Source of the DNA: Polaribacter reichenbachii
GTDB lineage: Bacteria > Bacteroidota > Bacteroidia > Flavobacteriales > Flavobacteriaceae
Assembly: GCF_001975665.1 (NCBI RefSeq)
Contig: NZ_CP019419.1
Location: forward strand, 2,711,501 to 2,775,500
Reading direction: 5' to 3'
Length of the DNA: 64,000 bases
Shown: piece after piece, positions 25,227-34,375 of the stretch
Layout of the letters: each line of letters begins with the position of its first letter
Position numbering within the stretch: the first letter of the stretch is position 1
Made by a program: the position numbers and the translations under genes
Notes under the pieces: generated by a model
Seen by the model: only the letters and a program-made list of their open reading frames with translations
What the model was told of the DNA's origin: nothing
The model's database searches: none

Positions 25227-25311
25227 AATTTACAATTACAAAATCATAATTACGAATTTTTAGTTTTGTGTGATTCGCATTATAATAAAAAATTCTTAAT
25301 TCATAATTATT
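25227..25311. repeat. 7-bp-period AATT array with inverted arms before hisS
   Basis: Left arm heptads AATTTAC, AATTACA, AAATCAT, AATTACG, AATTTTT start at 25227, 25234, 25241, 25248 and 25255. The right arm has AATTCTT, AATTCAT, AATTATT at 25291, 25298 and 25305. Left and right arms are imperfectly complementary. The array ends 4 nt before the hisS ATG and therefore forms the hisS 5' leader or promoter. Confidence 0.8.
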
Positions 25312-25314
25312 TAT

Positions 25315-26982
25315 ATGAAACCAAGCATCCCAAAAGGAACTAGAGATTTTTCGCCAACAGAAGTTGCCAATCGTACATATATAATGAATACGATTAAAAC
25401 TGCTTTTGAAACTTTCGGATTTCAACCAATTGAAACTCCGAGTTTTGAAAATTCATCAACATTAATGGGGAAATATGGTGAAGAAGGTGATCGGTTGATT
25501 TTTAAAATTTTAAATTCTGGTGATTATTTTAAAGATGTAAGAGAGGATATTAATAAGACTAGTTATATCTATTTACATTTCTTTGAGGTTTTTGATTTAA
25601 TTAGAAAGAAAAGACCAAAAGAAGAAGAATATCAAGAATTTTTAAAAACCATCTTTAATAAGATTTATAACAAACAAAATTTAAACGACAACGAGAAGAA
25701 TTACTTAAAATCTTTCTTTTCTTTAAATCAAAGTGATATAATTGATTTTTATACTGAGTTTGAATTAAAAGGAAAACCAGCAGATGAGTTTGTAGAACTT
25801 TTGCAGTTTAAAAGAAAAATGTATTCTCAATTTAGATTTGGTTACCTAAATCATTTTCAACTATTAAACTCAAAAAAATCTACACTTTTAATCTCTGAAA
25901 AAGCATTAAGATACGATCTTACTGTACCTTTTGCAAGATACGTTGTACAACATCAAAACGAAATTACATTTCCTTTTAAAAGATATCAAGTACAGCCAGT
26001 TTGGAGAGCAGATCGTCCTCAAAAAGGTCGTTTTAGAGAATTTTATCAATGTGATGCAGATGTTGTTGGTAGCAAATCTTTATGGCAAGAAGTTGAGTTT
26101 ATAAAACTTTACGATACTGTTTTTACTCAATTAGGTTTAGAAAAAACGACGATTAAAATCAACAATAGAAAAATACTTTCTGGTATTGCAGAAGTTATTG
26201 GTGCACAAGATAAATTAATTGATTTTACTGTAGCTTTAGATAAGTTAGATAAAATTGGTCAAGAAAAAGTAGAAGCAGAAATGTTAAGTAAAGGCATTTC
26301 TGAACAAGCGATTCGAAAAGTACAACCTTTATTTTCTTTTAATGGTACTAATGAAGAGAATTTAGATGCTTTAGCAACAATGTTACAATCATCTGAAGAA
26401 GGAATTAAAGGAGTAGAAGAGTTACGTTTTGTAATTAATTCAATTTCTGAACTAGGTTTAACATCAGCAAATTTAGAAGTTGATGTAACTTTAGCAAGAG
26501 GATTAAATTATTATACAGGAGCCATTTTTGAAGTGTCTGCTCCAGAAGGCGTAAAAATGGGTTCTATTGGTGGTGGTGGAAGATATGATGATTTAACAGG
26601 AATCTTTGGTTTAAAAGATGTTTCTGGAGTTGGTATATCTTTTGGATTGGATAGAATTTACCTAGTTTTAGAAGAATTAGGTTTGTTTAAATCTGTAGAT
26701 TTACCAAAACCAAAAGTGTTATTTATCAATTTTGGAGATGCAGAAGCTTTGTATGCTATGAAAGCAATTGCAGAGTTAAGAAAGCAGCATATAAAATCAG
26801 AATTATATCCTGATGCTGCCAAAATGAAAAAACAAATGAATTACGCCAACAAACGCGAAATTGAATTTGTTGTTTTGGTAGGTTCTCAAGAAGTAGAAAA
26901 ACAAGAATACACATTAAAGAATATGGTTTCTGGTGAGCAAACAAAATGTTCTTTATCAGAATTAATAGACAAAATAAAATAG
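25315..26982 (+). CDS. hisS: Histidine--tRNA ligase with large internal insertion
   Basis: 555 residues; bacteroidotal HisRS is usually about 455. Class II motifs are intact: motif 1 region [18 protein letters not shown] and [13 protein letters not shown]; motif 2 [20 protein letters not shown] (about 222); the histidine-binding [15 protein letters not shown] (about 390); motif 3 [19 protein letters not shown]; and the C-terminal anticodon domain ([20 protein letters not shown] and onwards). Between KILNSGDY (about 71) and [18 protein letters not shown] (about 194) lie about 120 residues where homologues have about 25, so a largely helical, Lys/Glu/Phe-rich insertion of about 95 residues is present. 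Frame is kept and all catalytic motifs survive, so the enzyme should be active. Confidence 0.95.
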   Translation: MKPSIPKGTRDFSPTEVANRTYIMNTIKTAFETFGFQPIETPSFENSSTLMGKYGEEGDRLIFKILNSGDYFKDVREDINKTSYIYLHFFEVFDLIRKKRPKEEEYQEFLKTIFNKIYNKQNLNDNEKNYLKSFFSLNQSDIIDFYTEFELKGKPADEFVELLQFKRKMYSQFRFGYLNHFQLLNSKKSTLLISEKALRYDLTVPFARYVVQHQNEITFPFKRYQVQPVWRADRPQKGRFREFYQCDADVVGSKSLWQEVEFIKLYDTVFTQLGLEKTTIKINNRKILSGIAEVIGAQDKLIDFTVALDKLDKIGQEKVEAEMLSKGISEQAIRKVQPLFSFNGTNEENLDALATMLQSSEEGIKGVEELRFVINSISELGLTSANLEVDVTLARGLNYYTGAIFEVSAPEGVKMGSIGGGGRYDDLTGIFGLKDVSGVGISFGLDRIYLVLEELGLFKSVDLPKPKVLFINFGDAEALYAMKAIAELRKQHIKSELYPDAAKMKKQMNYANKREIEFVVLVGSQEVEKQEYTLKNMVSGEQTKCSLSELIDKIK

Positions 26983-27104
26983 TTTTTATAAGCTAAAAGA
27001 GAGGTTTATAGCAATAATTTAACTTCTAATTTTTAAACTAAGTTTGTTTCGGTTTAAGTTATAGTTATCAAGAATTATTATGTTATAACGATAATTGATG
27101 TAAA

Positions 27105-27138
27105 ATTGATTAAAATACGTTGCAAACACGTAAATTTG
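27105..27138 (+). promoter_or_regulatory. Promoter of folE
   Basis: ATTG (27105-27108), 22-nt spacer and TAAATTTG (27131-27138), the Bacteroidota promoter form. Transcription would start a few bases before the ATG at 27158, giving a very short leader. Confidence 0.65.
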
Positions 27139-27157
27139 CACTCTAATATAGATTGAA

Positions 27158-27847
27158 ATGTTTGAATTAAGCAGCAAAATGAATGACGAAAGAATAAAAG
27201 AAATTGGTGAAAATCACATTGGTACATCAGCAAAAACGCCTTTAAGAGACGATGCTTTTGATATTACGAATGAAGAAAAAATCAATAGAATTCAAGAAAG
27301 TGTTAAGGATATTTTAAACACTTTAGGTATGGATTTAACAGACGATAGTTTACAAGGTACACCAAAGAGAGTGGCAAAAGCTTTTGTAAATGAGATATTT
27401 ATGGGTTTAGATCCTAAAAATATGCCAAAACCATCTACGTTTGATAATAACTACAATTATGGTGAAATGTTAGTAGAAAAAAACATTGTTGTGTATTCTA
27501 CTTGCGAGCATCATTTATTACCAATTATTGGTAGAGCACACGTTGCTTATATTTCTGATGGTAAAGTTATTGGTTTATCTAAAATGAATAGAATTGTAGA
27601 GTATTTTTCTAAAAGACCACAAGTGCAAGAGCGTTTAACTATGCAGGTTGTACAAGCAATGCAAGAAGCATTAGGTACAGATAATGTAGCTTGTGTAATT
27701 GATGCAAAGCATTTGTGTGTAAATTCTAGAGGGATAAAAGACATAGAAAGCTCTACTGTTACAGCAGAATTTGGAGGTAAATTTAAAGAAAGTGAAACAA
27801 AAAGAGAATTTTTAGATTACCTAAAAATGAACACAGATTTCGATTGA
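27158..27847 (+). CDS. folE: GTP cyclohydrolase I FolE
   Basis: 229 residues, normal for bacteroidotal FolE. It converts GTP to 7,8-dihydroneopterin triphosphate, the first step to tetrahydrofolate and also to tetrahydrobiopterin. Zinc ligands are present: Cys and His in VYSTCEHHLLPIIGRAHVAY (about 112) and a second Cys in KHLCVNSRGI (about 190). GLSKMNRIVEYFSKRPQVQE carries the GTP-binding residues. PhhB (48297) in the same window would recycle pterin. A second ATG 21 nt downstream is an alternative start. Confidence 0.96.
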   Translation: MFELSSKMNDERIKEIGENHIGTSAKTPLRDDAFDITNEEKINRIQESVKDILNTLGMDLTDDSLQGTPKRVAKAFVNEIFMGLDPKNMPKPSTFDNNYNYGEMLVEKNIVVYSTCEHHLLPIIGRAHVAYISDGKVIGLSKMNRIVEYFSKRPQVQERLTMQVVQAMQEALGTDNVACVIDAKHLCVNSRGIKDIESSTVTAEFGGKFKESETKREFLDYLKMNTDFD

Positions 27848-27886
27848 TTTATCAGTCTTAAAAATTCTTATAATTATAATATTAAT

Positions 27887-27920
27887 AATCCGTTTAGAAA
27901 TTTCTAAACGGATTTTTTTT
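27887..27920 (+). terminator. folE terminator, identical to that at 30421
   Basis: Perfect 28-nt palindrome (AATCCGTTTAGAAA and its complement) followed by a T run. The same palindrome is found at 30422-30449. Confidence 0.85.
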
Positions 27921-27936
27921 GTTTTCTACCTAAGTT

Positions 27937-27985
27937 GTCAGTTCGAGTGATTTTGCTTTTTCGCAAAATTGTATCGAGAACATTT
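27937..27985 (+). repeat. REP-like dispersed repeat, copy A
   Basis: Begins GTCAGTTCGAGTGATTTTGC and ends GTATCGAGAACATTT; the middle forms a TTTTGC/GCAAAA hairpin, with GTTC/GAAC outer pairs. Copy B is at 28082. The end resembles the palindrome at 9561. Confidence 0.8.
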
Positions 27986-28081
27986 AAAGCAACAAACTTC
28001 TCAATTTAATTTTTCATTCTTCCGCAATGAAATATCTGAGTTGTTGATAGTTGAGATTTTTGAAATTTAATTTTATTTCCT

Positions 28082-28129
28082 GTCAGTTCGAGTAATTTTG
28101 CTTTTCGCAAAATTATATCGAGAACATTT
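28082..28129 (+). repeat. REP-like dispersed repeat, copy B
   Basis: 48 nt differing from copy A (27937) by two substitutions and one T in the loop. Same orientation, 145 bp apart, in the 455-bp spacer between folE and the ECF sigma gene, which otherwise holds no gene. Confidence 0.8.
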
Positions 28130-28302
28130 ACAATTTTCTATTTTAATCTTCAATTTCTTGGAATCTAAAAATCGGCTAAGCTAATTTAGACACCTTTATT
28201 CTAAGGAGTAACTAACGTTTTTAAAAAATAATTTTATTTTTTGCGACACTTATTAAAAATCTCAGTTCTTATATTGTAAGATAAAATTAACCAACTATTT
28301 TT

Positions 28303-28824
28303 TTGAACACCAACCAACTCATACAACAATGTAAACTGAATAATTACTCAGCACAATTACAAGTATATAATGCTTATAAAAATATGATGTTTGGTGCTGC
28401 TGTTAGAATTTTAAAAAGTAGAGAAGAGGCAGAAGATGTTGTACAAGATTGTTTTATAAAAGGTTTTCAAAAAATTCATCAACTTAAAGAAGGTGCAAAT
28501 TTAGGAGCTTGGTTTAAAAGAATTGTAATTAATAAATCTTTAGATGTTGTTAAAGAGAAAAAAAAGATTGTTTGGGTTGATGAAACTTTTGTTTTAGAAA
28601 AAGAATCTGATCAAGAAAATGAAGTAACAAATGATATTTCTATCGATTTTATAAAGAGCTGTATACATCAACTTAAAGAAAAATACAGTATTATTTTAAC
28701 GCTTTATTTAATTGAAGATTATAATCATAGAGAAATAGGAGAGCTTTTAAATATTAAAGAAAGCACAGTTAGAAATCAATATAGAAGAGGAAAAGAACAA
28801 CTTTTGCTATTGATAAAAAAATAA
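28303..28824 (+). CDS. ECF RNA polymerase sigma factor
   Basis: 173 residues with both ECF regions: sigma-2 (YNAYKNMMFGAAVRILKSRE, EEAEDVVQDCFIKGFQKIHQ, LGAWFKRIVINKSLDVVK) and sigma-4 (IKSCIHQLKEKYSIILTLYL, HREIGELLNIKESTVRNQYR). The start is TTG at 28303: a stop codon lies 5 codons upstream, and the sequence TNQLIQQCKLNNYSAQLQVY then aligns with normal ECF N-termini. It heads a three-gene operon with a membrane HEAT protein (5-nt gap) and a secreted protein (4-nt gap). The HEAT protein is positioned as anti-sigma. Confidence 0.92.
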   Translation: MNTNQLIQQCKLNNYSAQLQVYNAYKNMMFGAAVRILKSREEAEDVVQDCFIKGFQKIHQLKEGANLGAWFKRIVINKSLDVVKEKKKIVWVDETFVLEKESDQENEVTNDISIDFIKSCIHQLKEKYSIILTLYLIEDYNHREIGELLNIKESTVRNQYRRGKEQLLLLIKK

Positions 28825-28829
28825 GAAAG

Positions 28830-29441
28830 ATGAAACTTAAAGAGTTTATACAAGAACATAAAAATGATTTTAATAACGAAACAATGTCTAAAGAAGCAGA
28901 TGTTTCTTTTGAAAAATTATTGCGAAAAGAATTACATCAACCTAAAAAGCAAAAGGTTATTTCTATCAAATTTATTTCTATAGCTGCAAGTATTGTAATT
29001 ATCTTTTCTGTTGGATTTTGGTATATCAACTCAAAAAAAATAAATGTTGCACAACAACAATTAATGGCAAGTTTAGATGCAGATTCTGCAGGAAAACGTT
29101 TAGAAGGTATTTATGCTTTTAATGATGAGTATAAAAAAGAAGACGCAAGAATAATTAATAGATTAATAGAAATTATACATAAAGATGAAAATGCCAATGT
29201 AAAAATTGCAACCATTGATGCGCTTTTACAATTTCCATCTAATGAGAAAATTAGAAAAAATTTAATAGTGGCTTTAGAAAAAGAAAACAAGCCTTTGGTA
29301 CAAATAAAATTAATTAAAGCTTTAAGTGTTTTAAGAGAAAATCGCGCGAAAAAACCTCTTGAAAGAATTATAAATGATGAACAAACCTACCCAATAGTAA
29401 AAAATAATGCAACATTAGCTATGGTAGAAATTAAAAAATAA
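28830..29441 (+). CDS. Membrane HEAT-repeat protein, anti-sigma candidate
   Basis: 203 residues. The N-terminal 45 residues are cytosolic and charged, one membrane helix spans about 48-66 (IKFISIAASIVIIFSVGFWY), and the outer part contains HEAT-like helical repeats (RLEGIYAFNDEYKKEDARII; KIATIDALLQFPSNEKIRKN; IKLIKALSVLRENRAKKPLE). Single-pass topology and position right after an ECF sigma gene match anti-sigma factors of Bacteroidota, but no zinc-binding anti-sigma motif (HxxxCxxC) is present, so that role is inferred from context. Confidence 0.75.
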   Translation: MKLKEFIQEHKNDFNNETMSKEADVSFEKLLRKELHQPKKQKVISIKFISIAASIVIIFSVGFWYINSKKINVAQQQLMASLDADSAGKRLEGIYAFNDEYKKEDARIINRLIEIIHKDENANVKIATIDALLQFPSNEKIRKNLIVALEKENKPLVQIKLIKALSVLRENRAKKPLERIINDEQTYPIVKNNATLAMVEIKK

Positions 29442-29445
29442 TATA

Positions 29446-30432
29446 ATGAAAACAATAAAAATACTATTCATTTTTGCACTGTCTATTCACTTTTTACAGA
29501 CAAATGCCCAAGAGAAAAAAATAAAATTTAACAAAGGAACTTTAAAAATTTGCTCTTCTAAAAATTTTGAAATTGAAGGTTATGATGGAACTGAAGTTAT
29601 TATAAAAAGTTTGCACGATAAAAGAAGAGCTAATTTAACGTATTCAGTGTCTGGCACTAGAGGTTCAAGAGCTTATTCTTATAGCAGTTCTTCCAGTAAT
29701 TCTAATAGAGTTGGAGTTGCAAGATTAGGAACGATAAGATCATCTGCTACAAGTGCTAAAGACTCAACAATTAAAGGAAATGTTTTCTTTTTAAATAATG
29801 ATGGGGATAGAAAAAATGGTTTAAAGAAATTGGGTAAGAAAAATGAAAACTCAGATTTAGGAATCTATTTTATCATTGAAAAAAATGGTGATGAATTGGT
29901 TTTTAAAGATAATTCTGAAGGACAATTAATTATGATGAGCAATGAAAGATATCAAATTAAAATTCCGAATTCTATTAAATTAGATTGGCAAACCAACAAT
30001 TGCAAAGAAGCAGAGGTTAAAAATAATCAACATCGTTTTTTTAATTCAAAACCATCCAGTTTATCCAATTTTAATGGAGAAGTAGAAATCTCATCAACCT
30101 TAAATAATACAAAGTTAAAAGATGTTACTGGGCCAGTTTCTATAAATACTATTGGTGGTAATGTTACTATTGAGTTTGATAAAAAAACACCACAAAAACT
30201 CTATTCTATTTATTCTAACAACGGATTTATAGACATAACTTTTCCATCAAATTCAGATATAAAATTAGATGCAACAGGTAGAGAAATTTTTAGTGATATC
30301 GATTTTAAAATTGAAGAAGAAACAGAAGAACGAGATTTGCAGATTATGAAATTGAAACTAAATAATGGTAAAGTAAAAATGAAATTAAATGCCAATTTGG
30401 GTAATATTTATTTGAGAAAAAAATCCGTTTAG
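29446..30432 (+). CDS. Secreted DUF4097-like beta-repeat protein
   Basis: 328 residues with a Sec signal peptide (MKTIKILFIFALSIHFLQTNAQ). The mature part is beta-rich with the repeating pattern of DUF4097/adhesin-like proteins (GEVEISSTLNNTKLKDVTGP, VSINTIGGNVTIEF, NNGFIDITFPSNSDIKLDAT). A serine-rich stretch (SGTRGSRAYSYSSSSSNSNR) lies at about residue 70. It is the last gene of the sigma/anti-sigma operon and probably its output or sensor. The stop codon lies inside the terminator stem, so the last three codons (Lys-Ser-Val) are part of the hairpin. Confidence 0.75.
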   Translation: MKTIKILFIFALSIHFLQTNAQEKKIKFNKGTLKICSSKNFEIEGYDGTEVIIKSLHDKRRANLTYSVSGTRGSRAYSYSSSSSNSNRVGVARLGTIRSSATSAKDSTIKGNVFFLNNDGDRKNGLKKLGKKNENSDLGIYFIIEKNGDELVFKDNSEGQLIMMSNERYQIKIPNSIKLDWQTNNCKEAEVKNNQHRFFNSKPSSLSNFNGEVEISSTLNNTKLKDVTGPVSINTIGGNVTIEFDKKTPQKLYSIYSNNGFIDITFPSNSDIKLDATGREIFSDIDFKIEEETEERDLQIMKLKLNNGKVKMKLNANLGNIYLRKKSV

Positions 30433-30457
30433 AAATTTCTAAACGGATTTTTTTATT
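30421..30457 (+). terminator. Terminator overlapping the end of the DUF4097-like gene
   Basis: Perfect 30-nt palindrome AAATCCGTTTAGAAA plus complement, then a T-rich tail. It contains the TAG stop codon (30430-30432) and is identical over 28 nt to the folE terminator at 27887. Confidence 0.85.
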
Positions 30458-30463
30458 TTTAAC

Positions 30464-30492
30464 TCCTGCAAGGTTTTAAAAACCTTGCAGGA
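30464..30492 (-). terminator. secA terminator hairpin
   Basis: TCCTGCAAGGTTTT and AAAACCTTGCAGGA form a 14-bp stem with a one-base loop centre, beginning 8 nt after the secA stop on the minus strand and followed there by T/A-rich sequence. Similar CCTGCAAGG palindromes are, from memory, common between flavobacterial genes. Confidence 0.65.
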
Positions 30493-30499
30493 TAATAGT

Positions 30500-33400
30500 T
30501 TATTTATTTACTAAAACAAACTCACCTTTTTCAATTAAAGGAATTGCTTGTTTGTATTTTACCTCTTTTTCTTCACCACTCATTACATTTTTAATAGTAA
30601 CACGTTCGTTTCTACCAATTTTTGGTTGCTCTCTTACTACAGTTTCAACAGGTTCTTGTTGTTGCTGTCTAGAGTTTTGAATGGCTTGTTCTGTAGTGTT
30701 TTGAACATCAGCTTTGCTAGTATTTAATTGCTCTCTTTTTTGTTGACGAGCTTCAGAAATCTGATTAGATTGTTGAGGTAATTCTCCTTTAAATAAGAAT
30801 GATAAAACTTCTTTATTTATTTCATCTACAGTTCTTTTAAACAATTCAAAAGCTTCGAACTTATAAATTAATAGAGGGTCTTTTTGTTCATAAGACGCAT
30901 TTTGTACAGATTGTTTTAACTCATCCATTTTACGTAAATGCTCTTTCCAGTTTTCATCAATAATGGCTAACGTTATATTTTTCTCAAAATCTGTAATTAA
31001 CGATTTACCATCACTTTCGTAAGCCTCTTTTAAGTTGGTAACAACTTGTAAAGATTTAATTCCGTCTGTAAAAGGAACTACAATTCGTTCATAACGATCA
31101 CCTTCATTTTCAAAAACATCTTTAATAACTGGGAAAGCTAAAACAGCATTTCTTTCGATTTTTGCTTTGTAATGTTCAGTAACAATATCGTACAATTTGT
31201 CTGTTAATTCTTTTTCAGACAGTTTATTAAACTCATCTTCAGAAAAAGGAGAAGTCATCGAAGAGAATTTGATCAATTCAAACTCAAAATTCTGAAAATC
31301 TTTAGCGCCTTTATTTGCCAGGATAATAGATTCGCAAGTATCATAAATCATATTTGCAATATCTACTTGTAAGCGTTTACCGTCTAAAGCATTTCTTCTT
31401 CTTTTGTAAACAAACTCACGCTGAGAGTTCATAATATCATCATATTCTAACAAACGTTTTCTGATACCAAAGTTATTTTCTTCAACTTTTTTCTGAGCTC
31501 TTTCTATAGATTTGGTAATCATAGAATGTTGAATAACTTCACCTTCTTGTAAGCCCATTCTATCCATCATTTTGGCAATTCTATCAGAACCAAAAAGACG
31601 CATTAAGTTATCATCTAAAGCCACATAGAACTGAGAAGAACCAACATCACCTTGTCTTCCTGCACGTCCTCTTAACTGTCTGTCTACTCTTCGTGAATCG
31701 TGTCTTTCTGTACCTACAATTGCTAAACCACCAGCTTCTTTTACTTCTTTAGATAGTTTAATATCTGTTCCACGACCAGCCATATTTGTTGCAATGGTTA
31801 CAACACCAGGTTTACCAGCTTCTGCAACAACATCAGCTTCACGTTTGTGTAATTTTGCATTTAATATATTATGAGGAATTTTACGCATTTGTAACATTCT
31901 ACCCAATAATTCTGATATTTCTACGGATGTTGTACCAACTAAAACTGGTCTTTTTTGTTCTACTAATTTTACAACATCTTCTATAACAGCATTGTATTTT
32001 TCACGAGCAGTTTTGTAAACTAAATCTTCTTTATCATCTCTTTGAATAGGTCTGTTTGTTGGTATTTCTACAACGTCTAATTTGTAAATTTCCCATAACT
32101 CACCTGCTTCTGTAATCGCAGTTCCTGTCATACCAGAAAGTTTACGATACATTCTAAAGTAATTCTGTAAAGTTACAGTGGCAAAAGTTTGTGTAGCATC
32201 TTCAATTTTACAGTTTTCTTTTGCTTCAATTGCTTGGTGTAAACCATCAGAATAACGACGACCGTCCATAATACGACCTGTTTGTTCATCAACAATCATT
32301 ACTTTATTGTCCATAACTACATACTCAACATCTTTTTCAAAAACAGTGTATGCTTTTAAAAGTTGATTCATAGTATGAATACGCTCGCTTTTTATGCTAA
32401 AGTCTTTGTATAGTTCTTCTTTTTGGGAAGCTTTTTCTTCTTTTGATGTTTCTGCTTTATCAATTTCACCAATTTTAACACCAATATCTGGTAATACAAA
32501 GAAAGTATCGTTGTTTGTTTTTTCTGATAAATGGGCAATACCTTTATCAGTTAAATCAATTTGATTATTTTTTTCTTCTACAACAAACCATAAATCTTCA
32601 TCTACTTCTGGCATCAACTTGTTGTTGTCTGCCATATATGTATTTTCAGTTTTTTGTAAAATTTGTTTTGTACCTTCTTGAGATAAAAACTTAATTAAAG
32701 CTTTATTTTTAGGTAAACCTCTGTAAACTCTTAATAATAAGAATCCACCTTCTTTTTCGTTTCCTTCTGCTAATAATTTTTTTGCTTCTGCTAAAACACC
32801 AACTAAATGCTTTTTTTGTAAAGCAACAATATCTGCAACTAAAGGTTTTAAGTCGTTAAATTCGTGTCTGTCTCCTTGTGGTACAGGACCAGAAATAATT
32901 AAAGGAGTTCTTGCATCATCAATTAAAACAGAATCTACTTCATCAATAATAGCGTAATTTGGTGCTCTTTGTACTAAATCGTCTTTAGAGCTAGCCATAT
33001 TATCACGTAAATAATCGAAACCAAATTCGTTATTTGTTCCATAAGTAATATCTGCATTGTAAGCTTTTCTACGTGCATCTGAGTTGGGTTGATGAAAATC
33101 AATACAATCTGTAGATAAACCGTGGAATTCGAAAATAGGCGCCATCCAAGCTCTATCACGTTTTGCTAAATAATCATTTACAGTAACAACGTGCACTCCA
33201 TTACCTGTTAAAGCATTTAAGTAAACTGGTAAAGTAGAAACTAGTGTTTTACCTTCTCCAGTCATCATTTCTGCAATTTTACCTTGATGTAAAACAGAAC
33301 CACCAATTAATTGTACATCATAGTGAATCATATCCCAAGTAACAGGTTTACCTGCTGCATCCCAAGAATTTGCCCAAAAAGCTTTATCGTCTTCTAAAGT

Positions 33401-33838
33401 GATATGTTCGTTTGTTGCAGATAATTCTCTATCAAAAGGTGTTGCTGTAACTTCTACTTCTTCATTTTCTACAAAACGTTTGGCAGTTTCTTTAATAACA
33501 GCAAAAGCTTCTGGCATAATTTCTGCCAAAGTAGCTTCAGAAATAGCATATGCTTCATCTTTTAAAGCATCAATTTCGGTATAAATGTCTTCTTGTCTAT
33601 CAATATCTGCTTCTTTAGCTTCTTGTTCTAATGCAGAAATTCTATCATCCAATTCTTTTGTTGCGGCTTTTAACTTATCTTTGAATTCTTGAGTTTTTGC
33701 ACGTAATTCATCGTGTGAAAGTTTAGTAAGTGCTGCTTCAAATTTCTTTACATCTTCTACAATTGGTTGTAAAATTTTTAAATCTTTTTGCTGTTTATCA
33801 CCTACAAAAAGTTTAATTACTGAATCTAAAATACCCAT
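30500..33838 (-). CDS. secA: Preprotein translocase ATPase SecA
   Basis: 1112 residues, as in other Bacteroidota (E. coli SecA is 901). SecA drives proteins through SecYEG. Motifs: [17 protein letters not shown] (Walker A, about 190), [32 protein letters not shown] (Walker B, about 300), [36 protein letters not shown] (about 720) and [21 protein letters not shown], quoted in part. A long insertion in the NBD1/preprotein-binding region (about 325-460) explains the size. The C-terminus ([20 protein letters not shown]) lacks the cysteine zinc-binding tail of many SecAs. Single-gene unit. Confidence 0.98.
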   Translation of the reverse strand: MGILDSVIKLFVGDKQQKDLKILQPIVEDVKKFEAALTKLSHDELRAKTQEFKDKLKAATKELDDRISALEQEAKEADIDRQEDIYTEIDALKDEAYAISEATLAEIMPEAFAVIKETAKRFVENEEVEVTATPFDRELSATNEHITLEDDKAFWANSWDAAGKPVTWDMIHYDVQLIGGSVLHQGKIAEMMTGEGKTLVSTLPVYLNALTGNGVHVVTVNDYLAKRDRAWMAPIFEFHGLSTDCIDFHQPNSDARRKAYNADITYGTNNEFGFDYLRDNMASSKDDLVQRAPNYAIIDEVDSVLIDDARTPLIISGPVPQGDRHEFNDLKPLVADIVALQKKHLVGVLAEAKKLLAEGNEKEGGFLLLRVYRGLPKNKALIKFLSQEGTKQILQKTENTYMADNNKLMPEVDEDLWFVVEEKNNQIDLTDKGIAHLSEKTNNDTFFVLPDIGVKIGEIDKAETSKEEKASQKEELYKDFSIKSERIHTMNQLLKAYTVFEKDVEYVVMDNKVMIVDEQTGRIMDGRRYSDGLHQAIEAKENCKIEDATQTFATVTLQNYFRMYRKLSGMTGTAITEAGELWEIYKLDVVEIPTNRPIQRDDKEDLVYKTAREKYNAVIEDVVKLVEQKRPVLVGTTSVEISELLGRMLQMRKIPHNILNAKLHKREADVVAEAGKPGVVTIATNMAGRGTDIKLSKEVKEAGGLAIVGTERHDSRRVDRQLRGRAGRQGDVGSSQFYVALDDNLMRLFGSDRIAKMMDRMGLQEGEVIQHSMITKSIERAQKKVEENNFGIRKRLLEYDDIMNSQREFVYKRRRNALDGKRLQVDIANMIYDTCESIILANKGAKDFQNFEFELIKFSSMTSPFSEDEFNKLSEKELTDKLYDIVTEHYKAKIERNAVLAFPVIKDVFENEGDRYERIVVPFTDGIKSLQVVTNLKEAYESDGKSLITDFEKNITLAIIDENWKEHLRKMDELKQSVQNASYEQKDPLLIYKFEAFELFKRTVDEINKEVLSFLFKGELPQQSNQISEARQQKREQLNTSKADVQNTTEQAIQNSRQQQQEPVETVVREQPKIGRNERVTIKNVMSGEEKEVKYKQAIPLIEKGEFVLVNK

Positions 33839-33940
33839 TTATTTATATGTTTTTTAGTTATTTAGAATAACTATGTTTGTTTAGTTAAATTTTAATTTTA
33901 TCAATCAGAAAAGTATTTTCTTGGTTATCAAAAAACAAAA

Positions 33941-33964
33941 AAAAAGCCTCTTTAGAGACTTTTT
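33941..33964 (-). terminator. Terminator of the DUF2795 gene
   Basis: On the minus strand AAAAAGTCTCT pairs with AGAGGCTTTTT (one G-U pair), followed by T's; it lies 18 nt after the stop of the DUF2795 gene. Confidence 0.7.
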
Positions 33965-33981
33965 ATATTGTTTTGCATTAT

Positions 33982-34203
33982 TTAGTATTCATCCTCATTC
34001 CAAAGATAATCATCTTCTGTGGGATAATCTGGCCAAATTTCAATTATAGAGTCATAAGCATCACCTTCATCTTCAATATCCTGTAAGTTTTCTACAACTT
34101 CTAAAGGAGCTCCTGTTCTAATTGCGTAATCTATTAACTCATCTTTGGTTGCTGGCCAAGGTGCGTCTGCTAAATAAGATGCTAATTCTAATGTCCAATA
34201 CAT
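33982..34203 (-). CDS. DUF2795 small acidic protein
   Basis: 73 residues, beginning MYWTLELASYLADAPWPATK and ending in a strongly acidic tail. The pattern 'LxxYLxDAPWPATKDELIDYAxRTGAP..VVENLQ' is that of DUF2795, a small cytosolic protein conserved through Bacteroidota with unknown function. It has its own promoter and terminator and lies upstream of secA on the same strand. Confidence 0.9.
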   Translation of the reverse strand: MYWTLELASYLADAPWPATKDELIDYAIRTGAPLEVVENLQDIEDEGDAYDSIIEIWPDYPTEDDYLWNEDEY

Positions 34204-34224
34204 TTCTTACTGTTTAATTTTGTG

Positions 34225-34255
34225 CAAAAATAATTTTTTTGCGGAATTATGCAAG
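34225..34255 (-). promoter_or_regulatory. Promoter of the DUF2795 gene
   Basis: Minus strand CTTG (34255-34252), 19-nt spacer, TATTTTTG (34232-34225), ending 22 nt before the ATG. Confidence 0.6.
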
Positions 34256-34375
34256 TCTTTTTTAAGAAATATACAATGAAGTTATTGTTAATTTTTATGT
34301 TACACTGTAAATCAATACTTTGTATTTGTAATAAAAGTTAAAAATCCTTCAATAATCGATAAAAAAAGAACTTAG

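Noticed and set aside
25528..25893. Intein as explanation for the HisRS insertion
   Set aside because: No Cys/Ser at a splice start, no His-Asn-Cys/Ser/Thr at the end and no homing-endonuclease motifs; about 120 residues is also too short for a typical intein.
34276..34341. 21-codon frame starting MKLLLIFMLHC
   Set aside because: Too short, no promoter or terminator, and it overlaps the region upstream of the DUF2795 promoter.
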